Assembly (NCBI GenBank): GCA_016935765.1
Contig: JAFGQG010000088.1
Coordinates: 1-41,323, forward strand
DNA: 41,323 nt
Source: a bacterium
Lineage (GTDB): Bacteria > UBP14 > UBA6098 > JAFGQG01
Direction: 5' to 3'
In this document: positions 41,250 through 41,323 of the stretch, one piece after another
How the letters are laid out: each line of letters begins with the position of its first letter
How positions within the stretch are numbered: the first letter of the stretch is position 1
Made by a program: the position numbers and the translations under genes
Notes under the pieces: model-generated
Databases searched by the model: none
Seen by the model: only the letters and a program-made list of their open reading frames with translations
Told to the model about the DNA's origin: nothing

Positions 41250-41323
41250 AGCCTCGATCCCGGCAAGCCCGAGTTGCCTTCGGTGCCGAGCGCCAGCTCC
41301 ATGCTCCCGTTCTGTCCTGGTCC
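41250..41323. other. GC-rich terminal segment, foreign composition
   Basis: The last 74 bases are about 68% GC against roughly 40% for the rest, with a sharp change shortly after the regulator's final stop. On the minus strand the whole segment is one open frame (from the window end to a stop at 41237-41239) that includes MELALGTEGNSGLPG. It may be the end of a minus-strand gene, the border of an inserted element, or a joining error at a contig end. Confidence 0.5.

Noticed and set aside
1..41323. tRNA, rRNA, CRISPR arrays, complete insertion sequences
   Set aside because: I looked for cloverleaf-like CCA-ending hairpins, regularly spaced repeats and transposase motifs and saw none that I can support by eye.

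Overview
The window is 41.3 kb of bacterial DNA at roughly 40% GC. Every credible gene lies on the + strand. Shine-Dalgarno sites of the AGGAGG type and sigma-70, sigma-54 and Fur/PerR-type control sites show it is bacterial. The gene content points to a strict anaerobe with ferredoxin, H2 and 2-oxoacid metabolism that defends itself against oxygen and nitrogen oxides: rubredoxins, rubrerythrin, superoxide reductase, an F-type flavodiiron protein, 2-oxoacid:ferredoxin oxidoreductase and a group 3b-type NiFe hydrogenase. I cannot name the phylum from this window; an uncultured candidate lineage is plausible.

Layout. 1-4.2 kb holds an Smg/DUF494 protein cut by the window edge, a rhomboid protease, a small hypothetical protein, a DUF362/ferredoxin protein and a fumarylacetoacetate-hydrolase-family enzyme. 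4.2-18.2 kb is an iron, sulfur and redox-stress island. It opens with a Fur-box promoter driving a 63-residue protein and an IscU-like scaffold. Next comes a Fur/PerR-family regulator behind several palindromes. A long gene run follows: ferredoxin, cupin, a deviant CooS protein, a small membrane protein, a DHOD-like enzyme, high-molecular-weight rubredoxin, flavodiiron protein, Nfu, ferritin, TusA, DsrE, an IscS-like protein without its PLP lysine, IscU, a 55-residue rubredoxin, a ferritin-like protein, peroxiredoxin, desulfoferrodoxin and rubrerythrin. A terminator ends the run, and an EncFtn-type ferritin lies just beyond it.

18.2-28.1 kb holds a HAD phosphatase, exonuclease III, an MFS transporter, a DOMON protein with a cytochrome-b-like membrane partner, a YyaL/DUF255 protein, KorAB, a Bcp-type peroxiredoxin and another rubrerythrin-like protein. 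28.4-33.5 kb holds a flavodoxin-like protein and a hydrogenase cluster (beta, gamma, delta and alpha subunits plus maturation protease). 33.5-41.2 kb is a signalling region with two histidine kinases and two sigma-54 activators, an archaemetzincin, and a Cys-rich GcvH-like protein behind a clear sigma-54 promoter. The second activator is broken by an amber codon just before its DNA-binding helix-turn-helix. The last 74 bases are strikingly GC-rich.

Two enzymes look converted to non-canonical chemistry. The CooS has Glu where an active-site C-cluster Cys should be, as in CooS enzymes lacking a canonical Cys that carry an Fe-S-O hybrid cluster. The IscS has Asp where the Schiff-base Lys should be, as in Archaeoglobus fulgidus IscS. 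TusA and DsrE beside the inactive IscS and IscU suggest a desulfurase-independent sulfur supply. Together with Hrb/FprA and the reductive peroxide and superoxide enzymes, the island reads as one integrated response to O2, NO or hydroxylamine and iron. Motif comparisons to named family members are from memory and were not computed.
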